Source: Nitrosomonas stercoris (GTDB lineage: Bacteria > Pseudomonadota > Gammaproteobacteria > Burkholderiales > Nitrosomonadaceae). From it: 64,000 nucleotides of DNA. The stretch spans positions 496,001-560,000 of the forward strand of contig AP019755.1 in NCBI GenBank assembly GCA_006742785.1. Direction: 5' to 3'. Positions 38,704 to 50,363 of the stretch are shown here, one piece after another (positions within the stretch are counted from its first letter, which is position 1; the number at the start of each line of letters is the position of its first letter). The notes under the pieces were generated by a model. The model saw only the letters and a program-made list of their open reading frames with translations, had not been told where the DNA came from and ran no database searches. The translations under genes were made by a program, and so were the position numbers.

Positions 38704-39812
38704 CAGGTCTTAACAAGTTTTGGATGAGCATGAATACTCATTAAAATACCAAATCCCAACAGAATGGTCACCATAGAGGTACCGCCATAACTGATCAACG
38801 GCAGAGGAATGCCTACAACTGGCAGAATGCCACTAACCATTCCTATATTGACAAATATATAGGTAAAAAAAGTTAAAGAGATTGATCCAGCCACTAAACG
38901 TGTAAAACGTGTCGGTGCAGTAGCTGTAATAATCAAGCTACGACCGATGACAATTAAATAAAGTGATAATAACAGGCTATTACCAATCAATCCAAATTCT
39001 TCCGAAAACACTGAAAAAATAAAGTCAGTGCTAGGCTCTGGCAGAAAATCTAATTGGGATTGCGTACCTTTCAACCAGCCTTTGCCGGCTATACCACCTG
39101 ACCCAATTGCGATGCTGGACTGTATGGTGTGGTAGCCAGCTCCTAGCGCATCTTGAGAAGGATCCAACATAGTCATAATGCGTTTGCGTTGATAATCCCG
39201 CATACCAAAAGACCATAACAAGGGCAGGCTCACCGCAACCATAACTGCAAGACTCGCCATGACACGCCAGGAAAGCCCCGCTAGAAAAATGACATAAAAC
39301 CCGCTGATCAAAATTAATAACGCGGTTCCAAGATCAGGCTGACGCATGATCAATATGACGGGCAGCAGTAAAATCAGTATGGCAACAATGTAGTTGTGCC
39401 ACTGTATCACGGTGTGAATCTTGTCAAAATACCAAGCCATCATCAACGGCACTGCAATTTTTAATAGCTCTGAAGGCTGAATATGAATAATTCCCAAGTT
39501 GAGCCAGCGACGTGCACCATTCTGAATCTCGCCAAACAATGCTACAGCAACCAACATAATAATCCCTAACGCATATAATGGAAAAGCCATCCGCGTAATT
39601 TCTCGCAGCGGAATATTTGCCACTATCCACATGACAACACAGGCAACCACCATATTAATCAGCTGGCTGATCACACGCGCAGAGTTCCCACCCGTAGCGC
39701 TGTACAACACTATCAACCCTGTCAGCATCAGCAAAAAAATACCGGCAAGCAGGAAGTTGTCAATATAGCGCGTCAAATAATGCCATATTTTCTTGATATC
39801 CAAAGTGGCCAT
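38703..39812 (-). CDS. rodA: Peptidoglycan glycosyltransferase RodA (SEDS family)
   Basis: RodA polymerises lipid II during rod elongation, together with PBP2. The 369-residue product is a polytopic SEDS protein with about ten helices, the catalytic-loop region AVALFGEIQNGARRWLNLG and the signature PLISYGGTSMV near the C-terminus. It lies 22 bases after mrdA and overlaps rlpA, in the standard order mreBCD-mrdA-rodA-rlpA. Confidence 0.95.
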   Translation of the reverse strand: MATLDIKKIWHYLTRYIDNFLLAGIFLLMLTGLIVLYSATGGNSARVISQLINMVVACVVMWIVANIPLREITRMAFPLYALGIIMLVAVALFGEIQNGARRWLNLGIIHIQPSELLKIAVPLMMAWYFDKIHTVIQWHNYIVAILILLLPVILIMRQPDLGTALLILISGFYVIFLAGLSWRVMASLAVMVAVSLPLLWSFGMRDYQRKRIMTMLDPSQDALGAGYHTIQSSIAIGSGGIAGKGWLKGTQSQLDFLPEPSTDFIFSVFSEEFGLIGNSLLLSLYLIVIGRSLIITATAPTRFTRLVAGSISLTFFTYIFVNIGMVSGILPVVGIPLPLISYGGTSMVTILLGFGILMSIHAHPKLVKT

Positions 39813-39834
39813 CTTTTAACTAGAACGCTACGTT

Positions 39835-41712
39835 CTACTCCGCTTTTTCATCAGATTCCGGCATTTTTCCCAGAAAAAAATAATCCAGTACCTTGCGCGC
39901 AATCGGTGCAGCGGTTGATCCACCTGATCCGCCATTTTCAACCAGTACTGTCAGCACGATTTCTGGTGTTTCCACTGGGGCAAAAGCGGAAAACAAGGCG
40001 TGATCCCGATGGCGTTCATCAACTTTGTGCGCGTTGTAACGCTCTCCCTGCTTGATATTGATCACTTGCGATGTCCCTGTTTTGCCGGCAAAGGTGTAAG
40101 CAGTATTTGCACCTGCTCGGGAAGCAGTGCCACCTGGACGAGTTACATCCGCCAGTGCCTGTTTGACGTAATCCAGATATTCCTGTTTGAGTTCCAGTCG
40201 ATAAACTTCTTCGACAAAATCTTCTTCCACCAAATTTTTGTAATGATCGATCTGTCGTTTAACAAAATGAGGCCGGTATGCTTTGCCATCATTGGCCAAT
40301 AGCATCATGCCGAAGGTTAATTGAAGCGGTGTGGCCAGGTTGAATCCTTGCCCTATACCTACTGAGATCGTATCTCCTGGCAACCAATTTTGGTTGAAAC
40401 GCCTCCTTTTCCATTCGGGAGAAGGCAATAATCCTGTGACTTCTCCTGGAATATCAATGCCCGTTTCCTGGCCAAAACCAAACTTTCCGATAAAATCGTG
40501 AATATTCGTAATGCCAAGATCATGTGCTAATCGATAGTAATAAGTATCACAGGAGACTACCAGAGATTTGTGCAGATCTACCCAGCCATGCCCTCCTGGT
40601 TTCCAATCTCGGAAACGATGCGAGCTCCCCGGCAAGCTGAAAAATCCTGGATCACTAAACCCATAATTGGGGGTGCGTTTACCCAATTCCAAACCAGCCA
40701 ATGCCATAAACGGCTTAAAAACAGAGCCGGGAGGATAGACACCACGCAAGGCACGATTATTTAAGGGTCGATCAATTGATTCATTGAGCAATCGCCAATT
40801 AAGATGATCGATCCCTTCGACAAATAAATTGGGATCAAAACCTGGTTTACTCACAAAGGCTAGAATTTCTCCATTGGTAGGATCCAGTGCGACCAAGGCA
40901 CCACGATAATCTCCAAAGGCTTGCACAGCGGCTTGTTGTAAACCAATGTCCAGCGAAAGTATTAGATCATTTCCGGCGATGGGCGGGGTGCGAGACAAAC
41001 TGCGTACAGAACGCCCGATGGCATCGGTTTCAACTTGCTCAAAACCAGTCTGGCCGTGCAGTACACTCTCATAACTTTTTTCAATGCCTGTCCGCCCGAT
41101 ATGGGTGGAGCCACGATAGTTTTTTAGACGTTTATCGGCTTCTAGCTGTTCCAGATCTTTATCACTGATGCGCCCAATATAGCCAATCACATGTGAAAAT
41201 AATTCGCCTTTGGGATAATGTCTTAATGGATGCGCCTTGATTTCTATACCTGGAAAACGATACTGATTTTCTGCAAAGCGGGCCACTTCAAAATCTGTGA
41301 GACGGGTGCGAATTGGTAAACTTTTAAAGCGCGTATTTTCACGTTTTAACTTGGCAAATCGTCTCCGATCTTCCGCAGAAATTTCAACAATAGTAGCTAA
41401 TTCGTCCAGCACTGCTTCCAGATCCTTCACTTGATCGGGCACAATTTCCAGGGTGTAGGCAGTGTAATTTTGTGCAAGAATTTCGCCATTACGATCGAAG
41501 ATCAAACCACGATTGGGAGTTAACGGTTGGATAGCAATACGATTGGCTTCTGCCAAAGTGGTGTAATGTTCTACCTGCACGACTTGCAGGTAGAAAAAAC
41601 GGCTGAAAAGCAAGCCAAATAAAATAACGACACCAATGGCACTGATGATCAGCCTGATGCGAAAGTTGCGGATTTCACGAATATGATCACGTAACTCTAC
41701 GGCCTTATTCAT
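39835..41712 (-). CDS. mrdA: Penicillin-binding protein 2
   Basis: PBP2 is the transpeptidase of the elongasome. The 625-residue product has one N-terminal membrane helix (about 20-45), a dimerisation domain starting EHYTTLAEANRIAIQPL, and a transpeptidase domain with catalytic SVFK in GVYPPGSVFKPFMALAG, the middle SCD motif in VVSCDTYYY, and KTGTS in TFAGKTGTSQV. The ATG overlaps the mreD stop as ATGA. Confidence 0.96.
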   Translation of the reverse strand: MNKAVELRDHIREIRNFRIRLIISAIGVVILFGLLFSRFFYLQVVQVEHYTTLAEANRIAIQPLTPNRGLIFDRNGEILAQNYTAYTLEIVPDQVKDLEAVLDELATIVEISAEDRRRFAKLKRENTRFKSLPIRTRLTDFEVARFAENQYRFPGIEIKAHPLRHYPKGELFSHVIGYIGRISDKDLEQLEADKRLKNYRGSTHIGRTGIEKSYESVLHGQTGFEQVETDAIGRSVRSLSRTPPIAGNDLILSLDIGLQQAAVQAFGDYRGALVALDPTNGEILAFVSKPGFDPNLFVEGIDHLNWRLLNESIDRPLNNRALRGVYPPGSVFKPFMALAGLELGKRTPNYGFSDPGFFSLPGSSHRFRDWKPGGHGWVDLHKSLVVSCDTYYYRLAHDLGITNIHDFIGKFGFGQETGIDIPGEVTGLLPSPEWKRRRFNQNWLPGDTISVGIGQGFNLATPLQLTFGMMLLANDGKAYRPHFVKRQIDHYKNLVEEDFVEEVYRLELKQEYLDYVKQALADVTRPGGTASRAGANTAYTFAGKTGTSQVINIKQGERYNAHKVDERHRDHALFSAFAPVETPEIVLTVLVENGGSGGSTAAPIARKVLDYFFLGKMPESDEKAE

Positions 41713-42220
41713 ACTTCATCATGATCAATACGCTGTTTACCGATCATTCCCAGCAGAAAGGCCAATAATGGCCAGCATAGCGCGCCCATCACACTGGAAA
41801 GAAAAATATACCATTCAGGAATATAAGCACCTGCTAATATTCCTGTCAAAAATATAGCTATTTGTCCTAGCAATAGAATCCATAAAATAGCAAGGATTTG
41901 CTGAAAGGCATTAAACAAACGCAAGCGCCCACATAAAATCAGCGCACAAAACGTAATCAGGCAATAACCAATTGCATGCTGTCCCAGAATACTGATATCA
42001 ACCACATCCATGACCAAACCACTGACAAAGGCAACACCCATACCAGTTTGCTGAGGTTGATAGATATTCCAATAGAGCAAAGTCAAGGCCACAAAATCCG
42101 GACGCAAAACCAATACCATTTTATCAAACGGCATCATATTAATTAAAACAGCAACAAGCAGGCTGATATAGATCAGTGATCTTTTTACAGGAAGCAGAGA
42201 CTCCTGAAGCCCGTAGTCAT
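41709..42220 (-). pseudogene. mreD: Rod-shape protein MreD, apparent frameshift near the start
   Basis: MreD is a small polytopic membrane protein of the elongasome. The expected start is ATG at 42220: it overlaps the mreC stop as ATGA and has a perfect AGGAGG at 42225-42230. That frame reads only MTTGFRSLCFL and stops. The body LLPVKRSLIYISLLVAVLINM and onward, five or six membrane helices, is in another frame, open from upstream to 41709. Removing one CT from AGTCTCTGC would give MTTGFRSLLPVKRS, a normal start. Without that, translation would have to begin inside mreC, for example at ATG 42263. Either a real CT duplication or a sequence error is possible. Confidence 0.75.
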
Positions 42221-43125
42221 AATGCCTCCTGATCCTGGATTTTTTGTTTTGTCTGGGATGCATGTATTTCAGAGTTGTCTGGTACTTCCGGAACAAGTGG
42301 TGATGATCCTGTCAGCACGAGAACTTGTTTATGCCGATCCACCCCTGCTACGGGTGTACATATAATACGTGCGAATTTATGGGATCGATCATACTCAATA
42401 TGCGTGACTTGTCCTACTGGCAAACCTGGTGGATAGACGCCGCCAATGCCTGAAGTCACCAGTAAATCCCCTTGTCGAATGTCTGTACTGATAGATAAAA
42501 ACCGCAACTCCAATTCGCCATTGCGGCCCGTACCCGATATAACCGTGCGCAAACTATTACGTTGAATTTGTACCGGCACCAGATGGTTCTTATCTGTAAT
42601 TAATGTGATCTCCGAAGTCCATGGATAAACCTGCGTAATCTGGCCAATAACACCTAGTTCATCCATGACTACCTGACCTGCTTTGATTCCATTCAATGTA
42701 CCCTTGTCCGCCGTCACCTTGCGACTGAACGGATCGCGCGGCATGTAAAGCACTTCTGCCAGAATCGTTTGAATATCTGTATGTTTGGTCGCGCCTAGTA
42801 ACGCACGTAATCGCTCATTTTCACTGGCCAAGGCGCGCAATCGAAAAAAATCATAACGGCTGTTCAGATGTTTACGCCTGAGCTCGTCTATTTCTTCAAT
42901 ACGCTTGAAATCCGCGATAGATTGCTCTACTTTTTCTTGCAATGTAAAAGGAAAAGAAGCAACTTTCTGCAGCGGAAAAATAACAGTTGCAACCACGCGT
43001 CGTACTTCGGGGAAAGCATCAAAACGTGCATCTGCAATCATAACAAGCGTAGATAACAACACAAAAAAGAATATCCGTGTCAGTGGATTCGGATCGGGTT
43101 TAAGATGATGAATAGAAGATGACAT
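42217..43125 (-). CDS. mreC: Rod-shape protein MreC
   Basis: MreC is a bitopic inner-membrane protein that organises the elongation complex in the periplasm. The 302-residue product has an N-terminal helix (about 15-33, RIFFFVLLSTLVMIADA), a coiled-coil (about 60-110, VEQSIADFKRIEEIDELRRK and LRALASENERLRALLG), then the paired beta-barrel domain with VTADKGTLNGIKAGQVVMDE and VTSGIGGVYPPGLPVG. The C-terminus is polar. A gap of about 250 bases separates it from mreB; nothing else is seen there. Confidence 0.95.
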   Translation of the reverse strand: MSSSIHHLKPDPNPLTRIFFFVLLSTLVMIADARFDAFPEVRRVVATVIFPLQKVASFPFTLQEKVEQSIADFKRIEEIDELRRKHLNSRYDFFRLRALASENERLRALLGATKHTDIQTILAEVLYMPRDPFSRKVTADKGTLNGIKAGQVVMDELGVIGQITQVYPWTSEITLITDKNHLVPVQIQRNSLRTVISGTGRNGELELRFLSISTDIRQGDLLVTSGIGGVYPPGLPVGQVTHIEYDRSHKFARIICTPVAGVDRHKQVLVLTGSSPLVPEVPDNSEIHASQTKQKIQDQEAL

Positions 43126-43376
43126 GAATGCTTTCAGTGTCTTGGCGTTCCAGCTTTATCAGCCAAAACATATTGTTCATTGACAATCAATATTTAGACC
43201 GCTGCAATTAATTGTTGTAATACAAGACATTGAACGCATATAGCACGACTACCATTACACATATAAATTTAGCAAAGGTTATGTTGATTTATCTCTATCC
43301 AGGTAAGTTTACATGACATAAATCACATAGTAACGAGTCAATTTGAGCGATAAAAACAGCCTAATTTACGACTGAA

Positions 43377-44519
<1,143 letters not shown>

Positions 44520-44599
44520 CTACAGCCGTATAAAATATGCGTTTAGCAAGTGTGCATGATACTCTATTATGCGTTTTGATTTAAACAGAAAGCGATAAA

Positions 44600-44887
44600 A
44601 TGAAACTCTCACCCGATGATATCAAACGTGTTGCAAGGTTGGCGCATATCGAGGTTACCGAAGAAGAACTGCCACAAAATTTGATTCAGCTATCTGGCAT
44701 ACTGAATCTGATCCAGCCAATACAAACCGTTAATACTCAGCAAATCCAGCCTATGGAGCATACTCAGGATATTGCGCAAAGATTGCGCACTGACATCGTC
44801 ACAGAAACAGATCAACATCAGCAGTTTCAAGCAATCGCTCCTGAGGTGGAAGATGGCTATTATCTGGTTCCCAAAGTGATTGAATAG
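44600..44887 (+). CDS. gatC: Asp/Glu-tRNA amidotransferase subunit C
   Basis: GatC stabilises the GatA-GatB complex that converts Glu-tRNA-Gln and Asp-tRNA-Asn to the amide forms. The 95-residue product begins MKLSPDDIKRVARLAHIEVTE and contains IQPMEHTQDIAQRLRTD, the family pattern. It starts the gatCAB operon; gatA follows after 62 bases. Confidence 0.95.
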   Translation: MKLSPDDIKRVARLAHIEVTEEELPQNLIQLSGILNLIQPIQTVNTQQIQPMEHTQDIAQRLRTDIVTETDQHQQFQAIAPEVEDGYYLVPKVIE

Positions 44888-44949
44888 CTGATCATGTTAC
44901 CTCACACTTTTTTTGCTGTTTTCATAAAACTCTACTGCATTCATAGATC

Positions 44950-46413
44950 ATGTTAAACGCCAGCCTCAGGCAGCTTTCTGTGCTGTTGACCGAAAAAAAA
45001 ATATCCAGCACCGAGCTTACTCAAACATTTCTCGCCCATATCAAAGCACTTAACCCTAATTTAAATGCCTTTATTACGCTGGATGAAGAAAAAAGTTTGC
45101 ATCAGGCCAAGCTTGCCGATCAAATGATTGCTGCAGGAAAAGCCACCTCCCTTACCGGCATTCCTATTGCGCATAAAGATATTTTCTGTGCAAACGGCTG
45201 GCTAACAACTTGCGGCTCAAAAATGTTGGCAAACTTTATTGCTCCTTATGATGCCACTATTGTGCAACTGTTTGATCAAGCAGGCATGGTCAATCTGGGT
45301 AAAACCAACATGGATGAATTTGCCATGGGTTCCAGCAATGAAACCTCTTATTACGGACCAGTCAAAAATCCTTGGGATAAGCAAGCTGTTCCGGGTGGCA
45401 GTTCAGGGGGAGCCGCCTGTGCGATTGCTGCCAGACTCATTCCAGCCGCAACCGGTAGCGACACCGGTGGCTCCATCCGACAACCAGCCGCGCTCTGTGG
45501 TATCAGTGGTATCCGCCCCACTTACGGATTGGTATCTCGTTATGGCATGATCGCGCTTGCTTCCAGTATCGATCAGGCTGGCCCGATGGCTAAATCTGCA
45601 GAAGATCTCGCATTATTGCTAAACACCATGGCCGGATTCGATGAACGTGACTCCACCAGTTTGCAACGAGAAAAAGAGGATTACACCCAAGATCTGAACA
45701 AGCCATTGAATGGAGTGCGCATTGGCTTACCCAAAGAATTTTTTACAGAGGGAATCAGCCAGGAAGTTGCCGATGCCATAGACGCTGCTTTGGCTGAATA
45801 CCGTAAATTGGGCGCCACGCTTGTTGAAGTATCGTTGCCACACGGCCAATATGCCGTGCCAGTTTATTGTGTACTGGCTTCAGCCGAGGCATCCAGTAAT
45901 CTGGCGCGCTTTGACGGAATACGATATGGATACCGAGCTGAGCATTACACCAATCTGGAAGACTTATATACCAAAACACGCACCGAAGGCTTTGGTGAGG
46001 AAGTGAAGCGACGCATTCTGATTGGCACCCTCATGTTATCCCACGATTACTACGAAGCTTATTACCTGCAATCCCAAAGAATACGACGTCTGATTGCCAA
46101 AGATTTTACAACAGCCTTTGAACAATGCGATTTAATTATGGGGCCAACCTCACCCACCGTTGCTTTCAATATCGGCGAAAAAAACGGTGATCCTACCCAA
46201 ATGTATTTAGCAGATACTTACACCTGCACGGCCAGTCTTGCAGGTTTGCCTGGCATGTCAATACCTATTGGATTCGGTGCAAATAAGCGACCTATCGGCT
46301 TACAAATCATTGGTAATTATTTCAGAGAAGCACAGATGCTCAATGCTGCACACAGCTACCAACGTGTGACCAACTGGCATGAACTGACTCCGCCAGAAAT
46401 GAATCTCTCATAA
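44950..46413 (+). CDS. gatA: Asp/Glu-tRNA amidotransferase subunit A
   Basis: GatA is the glutaminase/amidase subunit that supplies ammonia. The 487-residue product has the Ser-cisSer-Lys triad of the amidase signature family: Lys in [10 protein letters not shown], cis-Ser in [12 protein letters not shown] and nucleophile Ser in [16 protein letters not shown]. Length is normal. gatB follows after about 60 bases. Confidence 0.97.
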   Translation: MLNASLRQLSVLLTEKKISSTELTQTFLAHIKALNPNLNAFITLDEEKSLHQAKLADQMIAAGKATSLTGIPIAHKDIFCANGWLTTCGSKMLANFIAPYDATIVQLFDQAGMVNLGKTNMDEFAMGSSNETSYYGPVKNPWDKQAVPGGSSGGAACAIAARLIPAATGSDTGGSIRQPAALCGISGIRPTYGLVSRYGMIALASSIDQAGPMAKSAEDLALLLNTMAGFDERDSTSLQREKEDYTQDLNKPLNGVRIGLPKEFFTEGISQEVADAIDAALAEYRKLGATLVEVSLPHGQYAVPVYCVLASAEASSNLARFDGIRYGYRAEHYTNLEDLYTKTRTEGFGEEVKRRILIGTLMLSHDYYEAYYLQSQRIRRLIAKDFTTAFEQCDLIMGPTSPTVAFNIGEKNGDPTQMYLADTYTCTASLAGLPGMSIPIGFGANKRPIGLQIIGNYFREAQMLNAAHSYQRVTNWHELTPPEMNLS

Positions 46414-46474
46414 ATAGCCAGATGCTCATCTCTGATTAATAGCAAGCAATTACAAGATAAAGGATTATTTGATC

Positions 46475-47911
46475 ATGCAATGGGAAACGGTTATTGGGCT
46501 TGAGATACATGTACAGCTATCTACTCTGTCCAAAATTTTCTCTGGTGCGTCCACCGCGTACGGAGCACTACCAAACTCACAGGCGAGTGCCGGAGATATT
46601 GCGCTACCTGGCACTTTACCAGTACTCAACAAAAAGGCTGTGGAATACGCTATTCGCTTTGGCTTGGCTATCGATGCTCACATCAATTCCCCGACCATTT
46701 TTGCCCGCAAAAACTACTTTTACCCGGATTTGCCCAGCGGCTATCAAATTAGCCAATTGGAATACCCAATTGTTGAAGGGGGGCAAGTTAATATTCAAGT
46801 AGCCGATCAGGAAAAAACCATTCATCTTACTCGAGCGCATTTGGAAGAAGATGCAGGTAAATCAACACATGAAGGCTTTCATGACAAAACTGGCATTGAT
46901 CTGAATCGAGCTGGTACCGCCTTGCTGGAAATTGTCTCAGAACCGGAAATGCGCAGCAGTGCGGAAGCAGTAGCCTATGCAAAAACACTGCATTCACTGG
47001 TACGCTGGATAGGTATTTGTGATGGCAACATGCAAGAAGGCTCCTTCCGTTGTGATGCTAATGTATCCGTACGCCCCATCGGCTCAGAAGTATTAGGCAC
47101 ACGTTGTGAAATTAAAAATCTTAACTCTTTTCGCTTTCTTGAAAGAGCCATTGATTACGAAATAGCCAGGCAAATCGATGTAATAGAAAGTGGAGGTAAG
47201 ATTATTCAGCAAACACGTCTGTATGACGCTGATCACGATGAAACACGCGCCATGCGTAGCAAGGAAGATGCGCATGATTATCGCTATTTTCCTGATCCTG
47301 ATTTGTTGCCTGTCATAATTCCACAAAAGTGGATCGCACAAGTCAGCGCAGCATTACCAGAACTGCCCAAACACAAACAACAACGCTACATTCAAGAATT
47401 AGGTTTGTCTTCCTATGATGCCAACGTGCTCACTACTACGCATGATCTGGCGGAATATTTCGAACAAACCATTGTTCATCTCCCCGAACAAAACAAACTT
47501 TGTGCTAACTGGATCATGGGTGAAATCAGTGGGCGGCTCAATAAAGAAGGACTTGAAATCAATCAATGTCCAATCAACCCTGAACGACTAGCGCAATTAT
47601 TGCTACGCATTACGGATGGCACCATCTCCGGAAAAATCGCTAAAGAGGTATTCGATAGCATGTGGCAAAATGATGAAGCAAGCGCTGATATGATCATCGA
47701 TGCTAAAAACCTCAGACAGGTTTCAGATGATGGTGCAATCGAAAAATGGATTGAGGAAGTTTTGGCAGCTAACCAGCAGCAAGTAGCAGATTATCGCTCT
47801 GGTAAAGAAAAGGCCTTTAACTTTTTGATTGGCCAGGTTATGAAACTATCACGAGGGAAAGCCAACCCCGCGCAAGTGAGTACACTGCTTAAAAAACATT
47901 TGGCTGAATAA
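46475..47911 (+). CDS. gatB: Asp/Glu-tRNA amidotransferase subunit B
   Basis: GatB activates the misacylated tRNA by phosphorylation and transfers ammonia. The product of 478 residues starts [17 protein letters not shown], has the [17 protein letters not shown] block and [12 protein letters not shown], and ends with a YqeY-like tail domain ([20 protein letters not shown]). The frame is open to a TTG at 46469; ATG was chosen because it gives the usual N-terminus, with AAAGGA ten bases before it. Confidence 0.97.
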   Translation: MQWETVIGLEIHVQLSTLSKIFSGASTAYGALPNSQASAGDIALPGTLPVLNKKAVEYAIRFGLAIDAHINSPTIFARKNYFYPDLPSGYQISQLEYPIVEGGQVNIQVADQEKTIHLTRAHLEEDAGKSTHEGFHDKTGIDLNRAGTALLEIVSEPEMRSSAEAVAYAKTLHSLVRWIGICDGNMQEGSFRCDANVSVRPIGSEVLGTRCEIKNLNSFRFLERAIDYEIARQIDVIESGGKIIQQTRLYDADHDETRAMRSKEDAHDYRYFPDPDLLPVIIPQKWIAQVSAALPELPKHKQQRYIQELGLSSYDANVLTTTHDLAEYFEQTIVHLPEQNKLCANWIMGEISGRLNKEGLEINQCPINPERLAQLLLRITDGTISGKIAKEVFDSMWQNDEASADMIIDAKNLRQVSDDGAIEKWIEEVLAANQQQVADYRSGKEKAFNFLIGQVMKLSRGKANPAQVSTLLKKHLAE

Positions 47912-47999
47912 CTTCAGCCAAGGAGAAATGAAATTCAGGCACGATTGTTTTGTTTGAGCAATACTAACCAACAACGATCAAACCAAGCCTGAATTTCAT
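47901..47999. terminator. Two inverted repeats after gatB
   Basis: TGGCTGA-ATAACT-TCAGCCA (47901-47920) spans the gatB stop. A 13-bp perfect arm ATGAAATTCAGGC (47928-47940) pairs with GCCTGAATTTCAT (47987-47999), with a further imperfect inner pairing (TTGTTTGA with TCAAACCAA). The second structure sits between two convergent genes and could serve both. Confidence 0.5.
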
Positions 48000-48014
48000 G
48001 AATAGAATTGATGT

Positions 48015-48206
48015 TTATTTATTCAGTGCGTCACAGGCATCAAGGAATTGCTGACGACTAGTTTCGTCATTCTTATAATAATCAAGCGCTTTTTCCATAC
48101 CTCTTCCCGCACAATTAGCAGTAGATGCAACGGGCGCTGTCTCGCTGCAAGCCACTAAGGTAACACTCAGACCCAAAATACAAATAGCGTGATATACAAA
48201 TTTCAT
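48015..48206 (-). CDS. Small lipoprotein of unknown function
   Basis: The 63-residue product has a signal with lipobox LVACS (Cys at 20), and a mature part of about 43 residues with two Cys, CAGRGMEKALDYYKNDET and FLDACDALNK, which could form a disulphide. AAAGGAAA lies just before the ATG. I do not recognise a family. It resembles small exported lipoproteins that occur singly in proteobacteria. The 334 bases upstream hold no other gene apart from the hsp20 terminator. Confidence 0.7.
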   Translation of the reverse strand: MKFVYHAICILGLSVTLVACSETAPVASTANCAGRGMEKALDYYKNDETSRQQFLDACDALNK

Positions 48207-48495
48207 TAAAGATTTCCTTTATAAGAATCTGTTAAAAATCTGGCGTATTTATCACAACCTTTATTGGCCTCAATCAGATTGCCAAATTCAAATACCCCAA
48301 ATCGAATACTCATTCTAATTGTTCACAGTTGTGACTGCCAAATTCTCGTAATTGACTACTACGAGTTAAATCATTTTACCTGAGTTCTGCCAACCAGAAA
48401 CAATTTTGCTTATTTTTATGAAAAATCCATAATATGATACAAACACTTGCCAGCTTGCTGTCAAACACCTTCCATCTTGTATAATCTCACATACG

Positions 48496-48525
48496 AACAA
48501 ACGGGGTTGATTCACCCCGTTTGTT
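48496..48525 (-). terminator. Terminator hairpin after hsp20
   Basis: AACAAACGGGGT (48496-48507) and ACCCCGTTTGTT (48514-48525) form a perfect 12-bp stem around six bases, 15 bases past the hsp20 stop. Both flanks are only partly T-rich. It probably ends the hsp20 transcript. Confidence 0.75.
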
Positions 48526-48540
48526 CTCTGATGACTCTGA

Positions 48541-48978
48541 TTATTGTACTGCCACCTTGATTTTTTTAGGTTGTACCGCTTCCTGCTTAGGAATGGTGAC
48601 AACCAATACACCATCTTTGGTAGTGGCTGTGATACCTGCCAGATTGGCTGTATCTGGCAAACTAAAGCGACGATAAAATGAACCATGTGTACGTTCAACC
48701 CGCTTATAGCCATCCTGCTCTGTTCTGGCTTCCGTGCGTTTCTCTCCTTGAATAGTTAGCACGCCGTTATCAGTAGTTACTTCTATTTCCTCAGGTTTGA
48801 CGCCCGGTAAATCTGCATGCAGCACAAATTTATCAGCTTCTTCCTTGATATCAACCGCAGGTGCCCATTCAGCAACAGCAGAAGTCCCTTCAGTAGACAC
48901 GCCATCACGTGCTCGCTCAAGTTCTCGCTGTAACTGAGATAACAATCCCCATGGTTCATAACGTGTAATTGTTGCCAT
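48541..48978 (-). CDS. Small heat-shock protein, Hsp20 family
   Basis: This is an ATP-independent chaperone that holds unfolding proteins. The 145-residue product begins MATITRYEPWGLLSQLQREL and has the alpha-crystallin domain (about 40-130), with FVLHADLPGVKPEEIEVT, GSFYRRFSLPDTAN and GVLVVTIPK, and a C-terminal IKVAVQ tail. ATG at 48978 with AAGGAG before it was preferred to an ATG 13 codons upstream. The 365 bases upstream are AT-rich with no gene; I could not fix a heat-shock promoter. Confidence 0.95.
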   Translation of the reverse strand: MATITRYEPWGLLSQLQRELERARDGVSTEGTSAVAEWAPAVDIKEEADKFVLHADLPGVKPEEIEVTTDNGVLTIQGEKRTEARTEQDGYKRVERTHGSFYRRFSLPDTANLAGITATTKDGVLVVTIPKQEAVQPKKIKVAVQ

Positions 48979-49343
48979 AATAATCTCCTTGTTGTTCACA
49001 AATATTGATCTATGCAAGGCTCACTCAATGTATTTAACAGCCTTTGTTCCATCATCAATTTAAATATTTTTAATTCTGCACGATATTTACATGTGATGAT
49101 TTTCTTGTACGCCATCTATATAAGTACATTTTTAGCGTTTTCAAGCCTATGAAGAATCTATTTGCAAAATTGCAGAAAATTATCGCATTGCGGTTAACGA
49201 CAACTACTTGTCTGTAATAAATAAAAATTTTATGTGCTGCAAAATCAGTGTTCTCCCTTGCCAACACAATCCGAGTTATGATTAAGGCATAAAACATTTC
49301 AGTTGTTTAGAAGAAAATATGTTCATCATATTGGAGCAGCATT
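48979..49343. other. AT-rich divergent intergenic region
   Basis: This stretch of 365 bases between hsp20 and the FliK-like gene must hold both promoters. I see no gene, tRNA or strong dyad in it. Confidence 0.5.
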
Positions 49344-50363
49344 ATGGTTTCTCATCCTGTTAATACTGCGGTGATTTTGTCCGCTACCCCAGCTCAACCA
49401 GCTTTACGAACTCAACCAGTCAATCCTGTTACGCCAGTAACTGATGCCACGCAATCTGACTCACCTGCTTTTACGCTCGGCCAAAAATACACGGCGCAAG
49501 TGGGCGAACGCTTGGCAAACAATCTTTCGCTAGTAAATGTTGCAGGTAAATGGCTGCAAATGCGTATGCCTGCGGCAATCAACAACGGCGATCTACTCGA
49601 ATTGACGCTGATTGAACAATCACCACATCTGAAATTTTTGCTGCAAACCGGTACATCAATAGGTGATAATTCGACTACATTAAGCCCAACCGGAAAATTA
49701 CTGGCACAACTATTAGGCCAACCCGCCCTACTTGCTTCTAGCGCAACATACAGCACTGCCCCTTTGTTACCAAACCCGCCCGCTACTGCTGCTGAAAACG
49801 CGCATTTATCTGCCCAGTTGCAACACACATTAGCAATCAGTGGATTATTTTATGAAGCACATCTGGCACGCTGGCTAAAAAGCAGCCGTTCATTGCAACA
49901 ATTGCAACAGGAACCTCAGAATAAATTAGCCCCTACAAGCGGAAGTAAGCAGACAAACTCAACTGCGCTCATTGCCCCACACACGACAGCATTGGTGCAG
50001 CAGCAACTACATCTACTGGAAACTGGCACTATGCAATGGCAAGGAGAAATATGGCCGGAACAAACCATTAAATGGGATGTCACGCAGCTACCCGATCATG
50101 AGCAGGAAGCAGAACAAACGACCGATGAAACGACTAAAAAAGCCAGTAACTGGCAAACCCGCATCCAGCTGCACCTGCCCAATCTGGGGAAAGTGACTGC
50201 TATCCTCAAACTGGATCCGCAAGGGATGCGCATTCAATTAAATACGGATTCTGATCACACGATGCAGCAATTCAAAAGAGAACAAGTAACATTAGCCACA
50301 GCCATGCAAACCACCGGGTTAACTATTCAGGCATTAGAGATTCAACGACATGAAAAATCCTGA
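49344..50363 (+). CDS. FliK-like flagellar hook-length control protein
   Basis: The 339-residue product is rich in Gln, Thr, Ala and Pro through its middle, with a C-terminal Flg_hook domain (about 260-335: WQTRIQLHLPNLGKVTAILK and LDPQGMRIQLNTDSDHTMQQ). This is the layout of hook-length and related proteins. A second, standard fliK lies at 60232, so this one is a paralogue, typically paired with a FlhB-like gene. Its last 14 bases overlap the next gene, which begins with MKNPDLDKQ. GGAGC precedes the ATG. Confidence 0.8.
   Translation: MVSHPVNTAVILSATPAQPALRTQPVNPVTPVTDATQSDSPAFTLGQKYTAQVGERLANNLSLVNVAGKWLQMRMPAAINNGDLLELTLIEQSPHLKFLLQTGTSIGDNSTTLSPTGKLLAQLLGQPALLASSATYSTAPLLPNPPATAAENAHLSAQLQHTLAISGLFYEAHLARWLKSSRSLQQLQQEPQNKLAPTSGSKQTNSTALIAPHTTALVQQQLHLLETGTMQWQGEIWPEQTIKWDVTQLPDHEQEAEQTTDETTKKASNWQTRIQLHLPNLGKVTAILKLDPQGMRIQLNTDSDHTMQQFKREQVTLATAMQTTGLTIQALEIQRHEKS

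Noticed and set aside
48455..48485. Plus-strand promoter-like TTGCTG with TATAAT before the hsp20 terminator
   Set aside because: The spacing is 19 bases and a transcript from it would run straight into a 12-bp hairpin; there is no gene to express, so it is probably chance in AT-rich DNA.
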